In this document: positions 11,901-24,829 of the stretch, one piece after another
Layout: every line of letters starts with the position of its first letter
Numbering within the stretch: position 1 is the first letter of the stretch
DNA from: Drosophila pseudoobscura
Lineage: Eukaryota; Arthropoda; Insecta; Diptera; Drosophilidae
Assembly: GCF_009870125.1 (NCBI RefSeq)
Contig: NC_046683.1
Coordinates: 60,031,869-60,095,868, forward strand
DNA length: 64,000 bases
Reading direction: 5' to 3'
The notes under the pieces: model-generated
Seen by the model: the letters and a program-made list of their open reading frames with translations, nothing else
Told to the model about the DNA's origin: nothing
Databases searched by the model: none
Position numbers and translations under genes: made by a program

Positions 11901-14900
11901 AGGAGCCAGCCCCGCGTATGTGTGATATAAATAGCAGCGGGGCGGCCACTCAGCCTCCGCCTCCGTCTCCTCTCCGCTCCTCTTCGCGTTCCCGTTCTCT
12001 CTCCTCTGACCCATAGAACGCACCTCAACAACATTCAGATACAACATAAATCTATTGGGCAAAAGAAACGATTGCCAAACCAAAGTGAGAGAGGGCTGAA
12101 GCAGCGTTGATTTGTACTTTTTTCGGGAAATATTTTCCAACATTCTCGGCCATCATTTGTCTCTGTGTTTGTTTGTTTGTTTGGCCGGGCAGCCAGTCAC
12201 TGGGGATCATTAGACTAAGCTCTATAATCTATAATCCATAATCCATAATCCAGCCAGAGGAACAGGCACTAACCTTGAAAGTTCTTTGCTGGTGGACTTT
12301 TCCCCAGAGTTTTCTGTATCTTTATCCACAAGACAACAGAAATAATTGATCAATCGAAGAGACAGAGGAGGCAGAGAGTGAGAAACGAAGCGAAACTAAA
12401 GTTAGCAGCAATTTTGTCATTGCCCTGAAATTCATCGTTGATTATGCGTTGTGCCTGCTGCTTCGGTGGCACTGTGTATCTTTCAGATGCATTTCACCAG
12501 AATATCATATAAAAGCTTCGGGTGAATCAAACAATACATTTTCTTGTTTTTGTTGTGCAATAATTTATAAAAATAATAAACACGCCTATGGCGGCGGTAG
12601 TTTTCATTTCGGTTTTCCAATTTTTCGTATCTTTTTTGGCACACATTCAACTCAAAAACACAGACAAAAAAAACACACACACACATATACGTATATATCG
12701 TATGTAGAGTGTAGATCTATCTAGATCTAGAGATCTGCACTGCAGCCAGAATGTATCTAGAACGCGTCGCGTAATCAGTTTTTTAGCTGCGATCTGCAAA
12801 ATATTTTCTTCTTTTTTTTTTCTTATTCTGCAATGCTTTCATAATGCGCAAAACTTTCCATTTCTATGCGTTCGAACAGTTCTCGAATGTCACAAAGATG
12901 GCTTCGAGCTGCTCATCGGGTATATAGTTTCACAGTTATCACTCTCTCACGCAAACAAAAATGCACACACACAGACACAGGTGTAACACCTACGGCTTTC
13001 GTTCGGTTCTTTTTCTTCTCTGGAGTTTTTTGTCGGCTGGAGGTGATTTCAAAAATTAACTGCCAATTCTTGGAAACGGACGCCGATGAAGACGACGCTT
13101 TTTTCCGTGCCTCAACAACTTGGTTTGGTTTTTGGGGGCTCTGAGAGAGTTGACCAACTGGCGCCGACTTGTTGCTATGTTTGGCTTTTGGTTTTTTTTT
13201 TCGGCTTTGGTAGTTTTTTTTTTTTTGGCTATATTCTGTATGAATATTAAGTAAATTTTCGCCAGTTCTGCTTTACGTTCTTTATTTGCATATCCTACAA
13301 ATTGTTGCCGTAACGGAAATGCTTAGATTATGATCGCGGAGAGAACTTCACTTTCGTCACGAACAAAACCCAGACAGACCGAGAGACAGCCCAAGTCGAA
13401 TGCAGATGGAAAATGCCGTAAAACCCGTTTTTCAGAATGCATCTGACGCAAACCAATAAGAACCAATATTTTTGGATGGGGGGGCACAGGGCCCTGCATG
13501 ATTTGACTAATAAAAAAAAATATTAAATGGAAAATTACTTGTATTCCTCTGGAAACCGATATTCCACTGCTTTAGAACCGCTTTTCAGTCAATATTCAAC
13601 AAGAATCGAACGAACGTGTGAAGCAACCGGTATGCAAGAAACAGAAACAGAAACAGAATTTCGTTTTTCAGTGCGACGCCAAAACTGAGCGGACGATGCG
13701 TAAAAGTCGTATAGGCCTGTGTCGAACAACCACGATGAACGCCGAACCACCCAAAACTGACTGTGGCTCGGCAGCGCCAAGAGTGCCCAAGCAAGCAGCA
13801 GCCCGAATGCTATGCCAGCATACAGGGTGTTCATTCTCGCTGTGGGGAGTTCCTCTCCGGCGCTTGGAAAACCTGTTTGTTTCCATGGTGTATTTGAACT
13901 AAGAGTGAGGTTTGCCCGCTCTCTTTTAGGGTCATTTGCTCTCTTTGTCTCTTGCTCCCTTTTCGAAAAAACTTAAAGCATACAGTCATGTGGAAAATAC
14001 TAACTATCATAATAATATTAAATAGTAAATAACAGAAATAATAAAATAAATATTTTGATTGGAAGTAAAATATCCTGACAAAACGTAAAACTGTGAAAAA
14101 TACACACACATAAAATATATTATATACGTATTTGGCAAAAATTAAGTTTTTCTAAGTTACGTAAGTAACTTAAGTTAGTAATTTCAAGTGTAAAAACATG
14201 CATAAAAGACAGCTAAAATATCCACGAAGTTAATTTGAGAGGATTGTCATATCTTAAAATGGCAGAAATATTGAAGTGTTCCAAAGGATCGGTGGAAAAT
14301 GCAATCAAAGGCAGGGATAGGTAAAGGGAATACCTCACCTTCTACTGACGTACCCTGTTTGGCTCTCTTATGCTCGCTGCCTGTTGTCGTCGTCGGTGAT
14401 TCTGGCTCTCTGCGGAAACGAAAAGCGAAAGCCGTTGGCCAATCAGCTTGCGGCAAATACACGTGCTCGCCGCTTGCCTTCTAGTGCGGGGGGTGGTTGG
14501 GGTGTCCGATGGGAGCCTCAATGCGATTTCGCAATGTTTCTCTGTTTTGGTTTCCGTGTGGAAGCCCCAGAGTCTTGGGGATCTCTCTTTAAGTTTGCTA
14601 AAGATGCTACAGGGGGCTACTGCCTACGGTACTCGTACAACAGGGTATACATGGTCAAAAATATGTAGCCTAACATGCCTAAGTTGTTGTATTTCTGGAG
14701 TTTTGTGAGATTTTTAAATACTTTTTTCAAGTTCAGGGATTACTTATAATATTTCAATGATTTGCTAAAAACAAAAAAACCTATCCAAAGCCCAAATGAT
14801 CAATTGCAAAGCGAATTTTCACATCCCATCTATGGTTTAGTAAGCCCTTCATCAAAAATTCTTTCGCATTCCTTCAAATTCTGCCCATACCTTTCGCAAA

Positions 14901-17637
14901 CAAACATCTGGCAGACATACATTTATTTTCAATGCGACTCAATATATTGGCCGGAATCAAGGTTGACAACTAAATTCTGCACATACCAAAAGTAACCGAG
15001 TTTGGTGTAGACTGCCACAACGTGAGTTAGGATGTTATGATGCCAGGATGGGGGCGAGGTTTGGGGTCAGGCGAGAGGCAGCCCCTGACAACATACTCCG
15101 CAGAGCTGCGAATATCCACGCATAATTCAGACCCGACTTGCGGTGAGTGTGTGCAAATTGTATTCATGGGAAATATGCAAAAGCCGCAATCATATGAAAG
15201 GAAACAGCGGGAATGGATAGGGGAATGGGAGCTGGAGCTAGAACAGGAGTAGGATCAGTAGTAGGATGGCGGTAGCTAAAGCCAACGACAAGTCGAGACC
15301 GCAAAAAGGATGACAAAAAGGCGCAAACTCGCAAAGGATACGGATGCGGCCTGATTACCAGGCAAGCGACACGGAACGCTCACAAATGAACGGAAAGTGT
15401 GCTCAGTTTTCCGTATTAGATACGGCTATACGGGACACGGTCACGGCCCGTGGTCCTTGGCATTACTTGCAGAATTGGCCTGAATCGGTGGCTGTCCAGA
15501 GAACAACTGCATTCGAACGGACTGCAAATATTTGCCGTATTTTAATTACTTTTTGTCTAAAGTTTCTGCAACAGTGGCAACACAGAGGAACTAGGGATTG
15601 GAAATGAAAATGAAAATGAAAAGAGGCAAGGAACAAGTTCAAATGGCTGTCGCCAGTTCTCCTTACCCTTCCTTCCGCCCGCCGAATGGCCACTTTTTAA
15701 TTAAAAAAGCGCAAAACTCAAAATGGCGTCCACAAAATGGCGTACAATTTCACAGCTTAACATGGTGAAACTTTTCCCAGGCAGGAAAACTTTAAAGGCA
15801 CCGCAGATACAGATATTTACATACTCGAACATGTGTGAGTCCTTAAGGCCTCTTTTGAAAATGCGTTCAATCATGGAAAGCTGTCCCCTTTGGCCTGTGT
15901 CAATTTTCACTTAACACATTGTCGAAAAATCTTAAGAAAACCCTACTTAGGCGGTCCTATCGAACAGAGCAGGGATGCTTAAGGCTTCAGGTTTCAAATG
16001 GCAGCAAAAGGAGGGAAAACTTTTCCCTTTTTTTCATGCCTATCCATGCAAACTTTTCAACGAGTTTCCCACTCAATGACTGGATCAATGGAGATGCTGG
16101 ATGGAACAGCTTTAAAGCCAAATCAATTAATAACTTTTCACTCACATGCACGCTGCACGCACCTCCTATAGCCTCATTATTTTATGCATAAATTATATTA
16201 CCGCTGTCAGGGAAAGAAGGAACAGCCACTGAAACTCATTTGACATAAAAATTTACTGCATATATTCACCGGAGATGAACAGACGACACAGCAACAGAAA
16301 CAGCCATGATAAGCTCCATTAGGGGAGGGAGGAAAGCAAGGATATAACAGGATAAAACCAATAAATTTATTGTCGCACGAAGGACAAGCTGCTTTTCGGG
16401 GCTTCCTCCTTCTTTTGTGTTAACGCTTCGTTAAGTCTGCGTTAATTTATGAGGGCGTGTTCGGGGGGGGTATGCCTCTGGGCCAGAAGCCAAATGACTT
16501 TGATAAACCAAATTGTCTACCTCAAACGGATGTTTTAGAAACGGTAAGCAGAGTGTGGAGTGTGGGGAAGGGGAAATCAATCAGCAAAGCAAATAAATAC
16601 AATTAATGGTACATTACGTATACGCAATGTAGCACAGCAGCAAAGGAATAAAGAAAAAAAACCCATGAGGCTCTGGCATAAATTATGCCTGGCAACGGCA
16701 AGCGTTCACTTACAATTTTATGCATGTCAACGCCAAGGAGCAGGAGCCTGGAACGACTTTATGCAAATACACGGACACGGGAAACGAGGTACAGAAATAT
16801 GAATAAAGTAAAATCAAATATGCACTCGCGTGAAAATTAATGCGACACGCTCTTCAAGCACTCGACTCATTCAACTTTTTTTTTATCCTTTTCTCCTTTT
16901 TCCCCCATTTAACTTATTTAATTGAAAGAGAAGCAGCGGAAACAGCAGCCACAGTGGAAATGGAAGTGCAAATGTGGAAAATTCCAGCTAGGAAAATTCG
17001 AGTGAGTGCCGGGCAAACTTCTCGAATAGTTGAGGGAGGCTTACCCCGCCAATCGGGGTTAAATGGTGTGCACATAAAAATGATGCAAAATTCATGAGAG
17101 AGCAATTATTATCACGCGTACGAATATCTGCCTCAAGTTTTCATAAATATTTTCCCAGACAATCAATAAATTCAATATAGTTTCATGGCAAGCACACCAC
17201 AAATGGAAATGAAGATAAATCAAATGCAAAGAGGACTTAATCCTTAATAGAGTCAAAAGGATATGCATATTTGCATGCAAATTTCAGGAAAACATGGAAA
17301 CTATTTGCAGAAACAATTAGAAACAATCTACAAAGTAGTAATATTTTCAGGAAAGACATTAAGCTGCATTCTAGTTCGACATAAATCGTTTTGCAGTGTT
17401 CATCGAGTGATGAAAATGCCTCTGGTAGGTCATTATTATTATTTTCCTGCATTTCTCTGAGATATAATTGAAACTCTAAATACGTACATTAAGTAGTAAA
17501 AGTCGTTAAACTTTATGCTAATGGCTGCCGTTTCTCAGTTGCCAGCAATCCGAAGACCATTAGACCATTTAAGGGGCCCCAAATCATTTGTAACCTCCAC
17601 TAATTAGCGCCGATGCCGAAAGATAAGCTCTGGCCAT
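8925..17637. other. Non-coding stretch between the NOS1AP-like 5' end and the ionotropic receptor
   Basis: No supportable gene was found. There are several simple repeats: CAA/CAG at about 10360-10385, a GAC run at 10427-10443, GGCTGCCT tandem units at 11815-11850, TAATCCA units at 12225-12255, CA runs at 12676-12685 and 12963-12972, and T runs at 13191-13225. The densest CT/GA-rich part (10.1-12.1 kb) could carry promoters, but I could not place one. Confidence 0.5.
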
Positions 17638-19452
17638 ATGGCACCGAGGCTTCTGGTGGACTTGCAACCATTCCCTTGCGACATGTGGCAGCTGCTGGTT
17701 CTTCTTCTGCCACTGGCTAATACTGAAAGTGAGCTGAGCGGCATATTGGACACCATCTATGCGGATCAGCCTTTTGAGACACTTCTGGTGCTACGACACA
17801 GCCAAAGCCAGGCAGACGAGCCGGATGAGAGGTTGGCCCGGGCCTGGCCTGTCCTAAGCTTCGATGAGCAAATGGATTGCTATCTGAGTGGCAGCTACAA
17901 CAACGAGATGCTTGGCCTGGTTTGGCAAAGTGGCGGCAACAATGAAATGAACATGGAGCTATGGCAGGCATTGGACAGGAATCTCCAGAATATGAGGCAT
18001 GTCCGGCTGTTGGTGGTAATGTCCACACTGGAGGGACAGCAACTTCAACAGATTGCGGACACAGCCGAGCCTTTGAAATTTCTTCAAGTAGCTGTATTGA
18101 CATCCCAAGGTACAGTCTATCGCATGCAGCCCTTTGCCCAACAGCATTGGGTAGAGATAGATCCCAGAAGAGAACCTATCTTCGCCAGGATTCGGAACTA
18201 TCAGCGCAAGGCTATAATTACACTGCCCGATCAATTCGCCCCTCGTTCGCTGGTCTACGAAGATACCCACACTCAGGAACGCGGAATGACGGGATATGTG
18301 GCGAAACTAGTGATGGAGTTCGCCCGCATCTACAACCTGACCATCCAGTGGCAGCGTCCCATTGTACCCGGCGAGCACATGTCTCTGATACTTCTAAGGA
18401 ATCTGACACTAAACGGAACCATTTCCCTGCCCATAAGCCTGTGCGGCTATGAGGTTCCCAGCGAATCGGGCGTCTTCTCGGTACCCTTCGATCTCGAGAA
18501 GTGGTTCATAATGGTGCCATGTGCGGATGAGATTTCCACAGCCGATGTGTATGGGTTCGTGTGTGGCAAGAAGTTCCTGGGCATCGTAGCGGGTTTCTAC
18601 TTCATCTTTTCGCTGCTGGACACCTGCTTTGGGTATCTGCTGCTGCAGCGAGGCATCAGCTGGTCGACGCTAGCCTTCAACGAACGCATCATATCGGGGA
18701 TGATTGGTCAGTCGTTTAAGATGAGTGCCCACAATACGATCAGCTCCAGGGTTGCCCACTCCCAACTGTTTCTGCTCGGCCTCGTGCTGAGTACCCTCTT
18801 TGCGGCTCACCTGAAGACGCTGTTGACGAAGCGACCCCCAGACCAACAGATCTCAAACTTCCAGCAGCTGCGGGATGCCCCGGTGGACATCTACTTTGAC
18901 GAGGCCGAGCACTTCTATCTGGACGGGTTCAGGGGCGCTCGAACCGTGGAGTTGATACGCTCCAAGATCAGATATGTGAGCACAGCGGACTTTCAGTACC
19001 TCAGGAGTACGCTGAACAAGTCGCAAGCTTTCTCCGCCCTCACCGCCGAGTGGCTGATCATAGCCAAGAGGCAGCAGTATTTCCAGCGACCTGCCTTCTG
19101 CTCTCTGCCCGGTCTGATCTTTGCTTCGAAGATTATCTTGTCGCTGCCCATGCAGGCTAATTCGATCTTTGAGCGTCCAATCAACCGACTGATACTCTAT
19201 GTTCACTCGTCAGGACTTTTGGAATACTGGAAGCAGCAAACGCTGTACGAGATGGTTGCTCTGGGACTGATACCCCAGGAAGATCCCTATCCCTATGCGG
19301 CTTTTCGGGAGTTCAAGGTGGCAGATCTAACTTGGGTCTGGGTACTGTTGGGAGCCTGTCTGCTGCTGTCATGGCTGATATTCCTTTGCGAATATTTCGC
19401 ATATTCTCTGCAAAGGAAAAAAATATCAAAAATACACCTACAATCTATGTAA
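17638..19452 (+). CDS. Divergent ionotropic receptor (IR family), single exon
   Basis: The 604-codon intact frame has iGluR/IR architecture. There is an N-terminal signal peptide, a variable extracellular half, and a ligand-binding S1 lobe (about 190-300, RNYQRKAIITLPD then GYVAKLVMEFARIYN). Three membrane segments lie at about 311-337, 373-397 and 562-587. A pore-loop segment is at about 342-360 between the first two, and an S2 lobe at about 400-555 lies before the last. The gating segment reads GLVLSTLFAAHLKTLLT, equivalent to the SYTANLAAFLT motif of glutamate receptors but strongly diverged, as in the fly taste/larval IR clades. Met16 (17683) starts a cleaner signal peptide (MWQLLVLLLPLANTE) than Met1, so translation may begin there. 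It is probably a chemosensory dendritic cation channel subunit. No intron is apparent. I cannot name the D. melanogaster orthologue. An AATAAA lies 37 nt after the stop. Confidence 0.93.
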   Translation: MAPRLLVDLQPFPCDMWQLLVLLLPLANTESELSGILDTIYADQPFETLLVLRHSQSQADEPDERLARAWPVLSFDEQMDCYLSGSYNNEMLGLVWQSGGNNEMNMELWQALDRNLQNMRHVRLLVVMSTLEGQQLQQIADTAEPLKFLQVAVLTSQGTVYRMQPFAQQHWVEIDPRREPIFARIRNYQRKAIITLPDQFAPRSLVYEDTHTQERGMTGYVAKLVMEFARIYNLTIQWQRPIVPGEHMSLILLRNLTLNGTISLPISLCGYEVPSESGVFSVPFDLEKWFIMVPCADEISTADVYGFVCGKKFLGIVAGFYFIFSLLDTCFGYLLLQRGISWSTLAFNERIISGMIGQSFKMSAHNTISSRVAHSQLFLLGLVLSTLFAAHLKTLLTKRPPDQQISNFQQLRDAPVDIYFDEAEHFYLDGFRGARTVELIRSKIRYVSTADFQYLRSTLNKSQAFSALTAEWLIIAKRQQYFQRPAFCSLPGLIFASKIILSLPMQANSIFERPINRLILYVHSSGLLEYWKQQTLYEMVALGLIPQEDPYPYAAFREFKVADLTWVWVLLGACLLLSWLIFLCEYFAYSLQRKKISKIHLQSM

Positions 19453-19488
19453 ATGCTTTGTTTCATTCAGCCTAGATGGCATATGAAA

Positions 19489-19494
19489 AATAAA
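19489..19494 (+). terminator. Poly(A) signal of the ionotropic receptor gene
   Basis: AATAAA lies 37 bp after the TAA stop. It is well placed for cleavage near 19510-19530. Confidence 0.6.
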
Positions 19495-19529
19495 CAGCTA
19501 AACAACTTGTTCAAGGGGTTTTCTGAAAC

Positions 19530-22500
19530 AGGGTTTTATAAACAATTCCAACCTTTCCTTTTAGGAATAGATGATATTAAAGGGATAAATAGTTATCTCT
19601 ACACAACGAACTCTTCTGTTACTTATGTCTTCATCTATGAGGATATTATTGCTTGCTTAGAGCTGTGAAAGACATATACATACTTGTAAATGTATGTAAA
19701 TACGTTTATTCAATGAACTGAAAATCAATGGCAGAACATTAGTAAACATTTTCCCAAACATTTACGTAATTAAGAGCCATTTAATGGTGTTTTAATAGCC
19801 AATCAAAGTGCGAATATGTGCCAGTACACTCCACTATCTATCCATATCCATATCCTATAGCCCAGAACAACGCTCATGGGTACGGGAACCCGCATAGTCC
19901 CGCTTCGGGCTAATGGTCTAATAGCCTCATCCCAACGACAGCTTTACGTTGACATAAATCAAACATTTTGCCAACGAGCGGATTACTTTTACGAAAAATG
20001 TCAGTAGATAGCTGCTCCTGCTCCTGCTCCTGGTCGTGGTCCTCCTCCTGGCTCTGCTCATGGCAGTGACGAGGTTCAAGCGTCTGTCGTCAGTTCCGAA
20101 TGCTGTTTGTTTAGTTTTTGTTTTCGACAACGAGAGCTTCCAGTCATTCAATCATCCGGGCCGTGGGATGTACGCCCACATAATTGACGTTTACGCCGTT
20201 GTTGGAGCACACCAGTTTTATCTTTAAAGAAATACCCAGCCAGCCAGCCAGCCAGCCAGCCATTCACCCGAGAAGACAGGGCAGGGAGACGGGTGCTGTG
20301 AACAGGATTTGCCGCTTATTGGCGAGTTAACGCGCGCCTTCTGATAACGGGGCATTACAGGACACTTATGGCAAAATCGATGCGACAATTCCTGCTTTAA
20401 AGGGAAGGTACTTCCTGCAGGGAAATGCATTATTGTAGATAACATGCGATAGATAGAGTTTTCCATTCTTTACAACGTTAAGGGTTCTGCGGCAATCGAA
20501 TTACTGGTGCACTGCAAACGGGCCATGGCCATGCATGTGGCAGACAATTTTTAATTAAGCCCAAAAGCATTGAACGGATTCGGTCAGAGCGGAAAGCTGA
20601 TTCTATCTGCCCGAATCCACTTCCTCTTGCCGCTGTAAGTCCGAAACAAACGAAACCAATGCAGTTCCAGCAGATAGTTTCTGGGTATTTTCGTGTAATG
20701 CAATATGCAAATTAGCGGCTAGCTGCCCAGAGCTGCTGTCAGTCAATGCCACTCCCACACTGCCACACAACCCAATGGCCACTGCCCACTGCCCAGAGCA
20801 GTACACTACGCTAATTGAACCGCATTTCGGGGCTAATTGCAACTGCGTCAGCCCCAAAATGTTGCCAATGTTTTTGCTCATTTTGTGTTGCCTATCAATG
20901 CGGGCGGGCACTGGCGAAAATTCACCAAAACTAAAATACTAATTGCAAACTCATTTTCGGGTTACATTTTGAGATTAAAGATATTTATAGTGGGCCAAAG
21001 GACTTGTTCAAGGGGAGCCACATAAAGTGGAATAGATTTTTCCAAAGCCACTATTCCAATTTCAGCAACCAAACACTTTTAAAGTTGAACTTTCCGCGAC
21101 CTAAAATTACTCAGGCCCTTATGGAATTTTATGGATGTGTTCTAGCTTTACAACAAGATTGAGCTATGAATATAAATGATTTAACCCTCATTAATAGCTG
21201 CAGTTCTGTTAAATTTTTATATAAAAAAGAGTATTACTGCTCTACTGTATCTCTCTTCTACTAGTATATTGATCTCAGCTAAATTGCCTCTACTCTCCCT
21301 CGCAGTCGCGTAAAGTTCCTTACAGCATCAACACATCCCCTCTCGCATAATATATATCATTTCCACATTAATTACATATAGAAGGGAGAATGAAAAATAC
21401 AATAATCAATCGTAATTGTTTAAACCACAAATTGGCCCATGTGTTAATTAACTTGTATTAATTCGATGCTTCTGAAAATGCTCAGGGAATCGCATTTAAA
21501 TGCAAACCAAAGCGATGTGAAAGCCAACCTGTGGTGCCGCAAACATTGGGTGCATTCACGCCGATTCCAAACGGTATTTAAATACGGCTATGCTGGGAAT
21601 GATTCTGAAAAGTCATCGTAGTCCCTGAGACTGGAAATTTTAGGATGATATTCCGAAACTTGGGTGAAAAAGCTCTTGCAGAGACGTTTTCCTGTAATAT
21701 GTTCAAGTTTTGAACATGCAAAATGTTGCCCAAAAAGTTTGTCTAGAGTACAGGAAGAGCAACGGAATAAATGTTGCATGCACCTGGTGTGACAATTGTA
21801 TTTCCTGTGTCTCTCTGGTTTAGCATTCATTTGCATTTATTTATGCAAATTGTGGAAGCATCAAGAAAACTGTCAGACGTCACAAAGAAGTCATATAAAA
21901 AGAGGCATAATTTTTCTTGCGATTTAACTTTTGGTCTAATTAGTCGTGAATTTTAACGCACAACTGTAATTTGCATAAATTGCAAAAAGGTTCTGCGGCT
22001 AGCCCCCAAAAAATTCCATGCCACTCATTTGCATTTGTTCTAATTATGAGCTCAAGCAATTAGCAATGGAAAACTTTTCCTTTCCAAGGAAGCTGAGCAA
22101 AAACAATAAACGGAAAATCAAAACAAGCTTATGGCAGACACCTCTCCATCCCCATCTCCGGATGGTAGGATGGTAACAATCCCTCAGAGAAACTGTCAAA
22201 AACTCAATCACGAAACTTTCCTCAAAGCCGGCAAATGGCAAAGTTGTTGCTTTTTGGGGGGTGGGAGAGAGCGGTGTGGGCCCCAACTTAGTTGGCATTA
22301 TTAACAAGTTTTCTATATGCAAATCAGCTACGAAAATGAATGTAGCTGACAGCACAGCTCAGAGAGAACTTTCAATGGAAGGCAAACAAAGAGGTGGAAA
22401 ATGTTTACCTTACCCAAGGCTATAGACGTTTCCCTGTTATGTTCTATCATTCATTCCTTTCCTCCTTTACCGGGCTGTCGTTGTGTCTTCCTGCAGCCAC

Positions 22501-24220
22501 TGGCTTTCGTTTTGCTATTAGAATGCGAAAGTAAGTGAAATTGATGAATGCTCTAGTGACAATGGAGTGCTTCGGTTGTCATTCTCCTGTCTAATAAATT
22601 AAAGGGAGGAGCTCTGGGGGAAGCGAACGAGCTGCCACATTAATCAAGCAGCTTCAATAAATTTAAAGCCACAAAATGATCTATCCTCATAACTTGTCCT
22701 GTAAGCCCTTATCCCCTCTTTTCTCATCCACTCGCTGTGACCTTTAAAGCTGGCCATTGATTCTGGTCTTAGCTCTGGCTCTAGCTCTGGCCTTGCCTCT
22801 GGTCTTGACACTGGTCCTCTTGCTCCTTGTCATAAATCAATCCAAGAAGAATTTTGAAAGCATTAAAAGCATTACGAGAGCGCAACATTTTTTTTTTCTT
22901 ATTGCTGCGAGTGTTCCTTTCTTGCTGCTGCTGCTGCTGCTGTCGCTGTCATGTCTTTGTCATGTTGAACAAAAGCCGCCATACAGGCTGAACACACATT
23001 ACGTATACACCCCGTGGCCCACATGCAAAAAAATCAAGAGAGACAAACGCTATGGCAACTGAATGAGTGAGAAAATGAATGGGTGAGCGAATGAATGAAT
23101 GAATGAATGCATGAATGGGAAACCTAAGGCAATCTTTTGTCCTCCCTATCTCATTTCTGGGTTCTGGGTTCTGGTTTCTGTGTTCTGCGTGTTCTTTTTG
23201 CCAGCATTTTCCCTGCCATTTGATTGTTTTCCATGTTACATCTCCTTGCCACACATCCATACATACATAGTATGTGTACACTACGCAAATAAAGCTGAGA
23301 GCTATAACTTAATATTAAAGCATTTCTACCTACTGGCGGATAGTTATTCTCGCTGGATGTGGGCGGATATCTTTCAAGGCTCCTTTTCTCTCATTTATAT
23401 GCATTCGGTATCAAGCGATAGTATTTGTATAAGAGCGTAACATTATCGTTTTATATCCTTAAGGTCAACAAAAGTCGTTTGTGAAGATTGCCTTCTGCCA
23501 ATTGGATTCCACATGGGGCATGCAACATGTACCCAGCCACAGCACCAGCACCAGCACCAGCACAACAGAGCAGAACAGAACCGAACCGAACCGAAAACAA
23601 GCTTCATTTCGGTTTCTTTGGGATGCCAAAACAAGTTTGACAGCTATGGGCAACTGATAGATACAGATACTCGTGCAGATAAAGTAAGCTACCAATTCTT
23701 GGCTGCATCATCATCATCCCGCAAAAGTTCATTGCCACAAGGCGGGGCAGCAGCAGCCAACAACGAGACCAAGTCGTGGATCCAAGAGGAGTCAGAGCAC
23801 TGAAAGTGAAGACGCAAATTGCTTCTGCTGTCAACTTGCTGGACAAGTTTTTGGGTTCGCTCTGGTGCGGTTCTGTTCTATTTAAGAGGAACTACTCGCA
23901 ATATTCGCATGCACACTTCTTGGGGATAAAAGTAAAACTTTAAAATATTTAGGACGAAGGACGGACGGATGGAGAAACTTTCGAATGCATCATTCGCATC
24001 CATTCGTGCGAATTAAACAAAATGCCAGCTGCCATTATCCCATATCGTACACCCATTTATGATCTCGCATATAAATTGACAATTGTTGTTGCAGCATCAT
24101 CATCAGAAATAAAACATTCATTCGATTGACATTTCAAAATGCTTTCCATGCACATGAGCACAGCCATAGAAGCGGGTTGCGAAAATGGCAAAATGGCAAA
24201 ATGCACAACATCAAAAATAT
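19530..24220. other. Non-coding stretch, no gene seen
   Basis: AT-rich DNA. It holds a CAGC-type tetranucleotide array (20236-20261), CTCTGG/CTCTAG hexamer runs (22765-22810), a CTG run (22924-22942) and GAAT tetramer repeats (23063-23115). No open frame here looks like protein-coding sequence. Confidence 0.5.
20236..20261. repeat. (CCAG)n tetranucleotide repeat
   Basis: About six consecutive copies of CCAG, with no interruption. Confidence 0.9.
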
Positions 24221-24258
24221 ATACGGGGTGTACAGGCATCCAGAAAAAAATCATTGAG

Positions 24259-24303
24259 AATCGAATTGTTACACTGAGATTTAAGAATGTGTAACAATCG
24301 ATT
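24259..24303. other. Perfect-stem hairpin, candidate structured RNA or inverted repeat
   Basis: AATCGAATTGTTACAC is followed after 14 nt by GTGTAACAATCGATT, its reverse complement with one base missing. The stem is therefore about 15 bp. The neighbourhood is AT-rich, and nothing shows whether it is transcribed. Confidence 0.35.
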
Positions 24304-24556
24304 TGCTCCGAAAGTGGATATTGGAAGCAAATTTGTTCCCCCATATTATGATTTGGATTTACTTGATTCAAATATATTTTATATTGAAATGAAAAATAGA
24401 TCTTATTTCAAATGAATATTTTCATATAAATACATTAAATATATTCATATACATTTATGTTTGAATAAAATAAAATTCTATTTCATTTCGCAATTTGCAT
24501 TTTTTTAGTGTATGTATGTACGTATGTGTATACATATGTATGTATGACAATGAGGA

Positions 24557-24826
24557 ATGTATCGTTTCTATGGAAAATTGGCATACAATTGCCTCAAACG
24601 GATTGACCGCAGCATAGCGAAAATAAATTTTAATTCAAATTATGTTTATACGCTTCCTGAATGGCTCATCAAATGTAAATCAGCCAAACGGTGTATTCAA
24701 CCAACGCATTCTGCGGAAATAGAGGCAGAATTCAATTTATTGGCCACTTATGTTGGGGATTGTACAACGGATTATGATGGAGAGAAGCAATGTACATACA
24801 TTGTTAAAATAGGAAATCAAATATGA
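24557..24826 (+). CDS. Small unrecognised ORF (89 codons)
   Basis: An ATG-started frame beginning MYRFYGKLAYNCLKR and containing CTTDYDGEKQC. It has balanced composition and no simple repeat, unlike most chance frames in this window. No family resemblance, signal peptide, promoter or poly(A) signal was recognised. It may be chance in AT-rich DNA or a remnant of a mobile element. Confidence 0.15.
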   Translation: MYRFYGKLAYNCLKRIDRSIAKINFNSNYVYTLPEWLIKCKSAKRCIQPTHSAEIEAEFNLLATYVGDCTTDYDGEKQCTYIVKIGNQI

Positions 24827-24829
24827 TTT

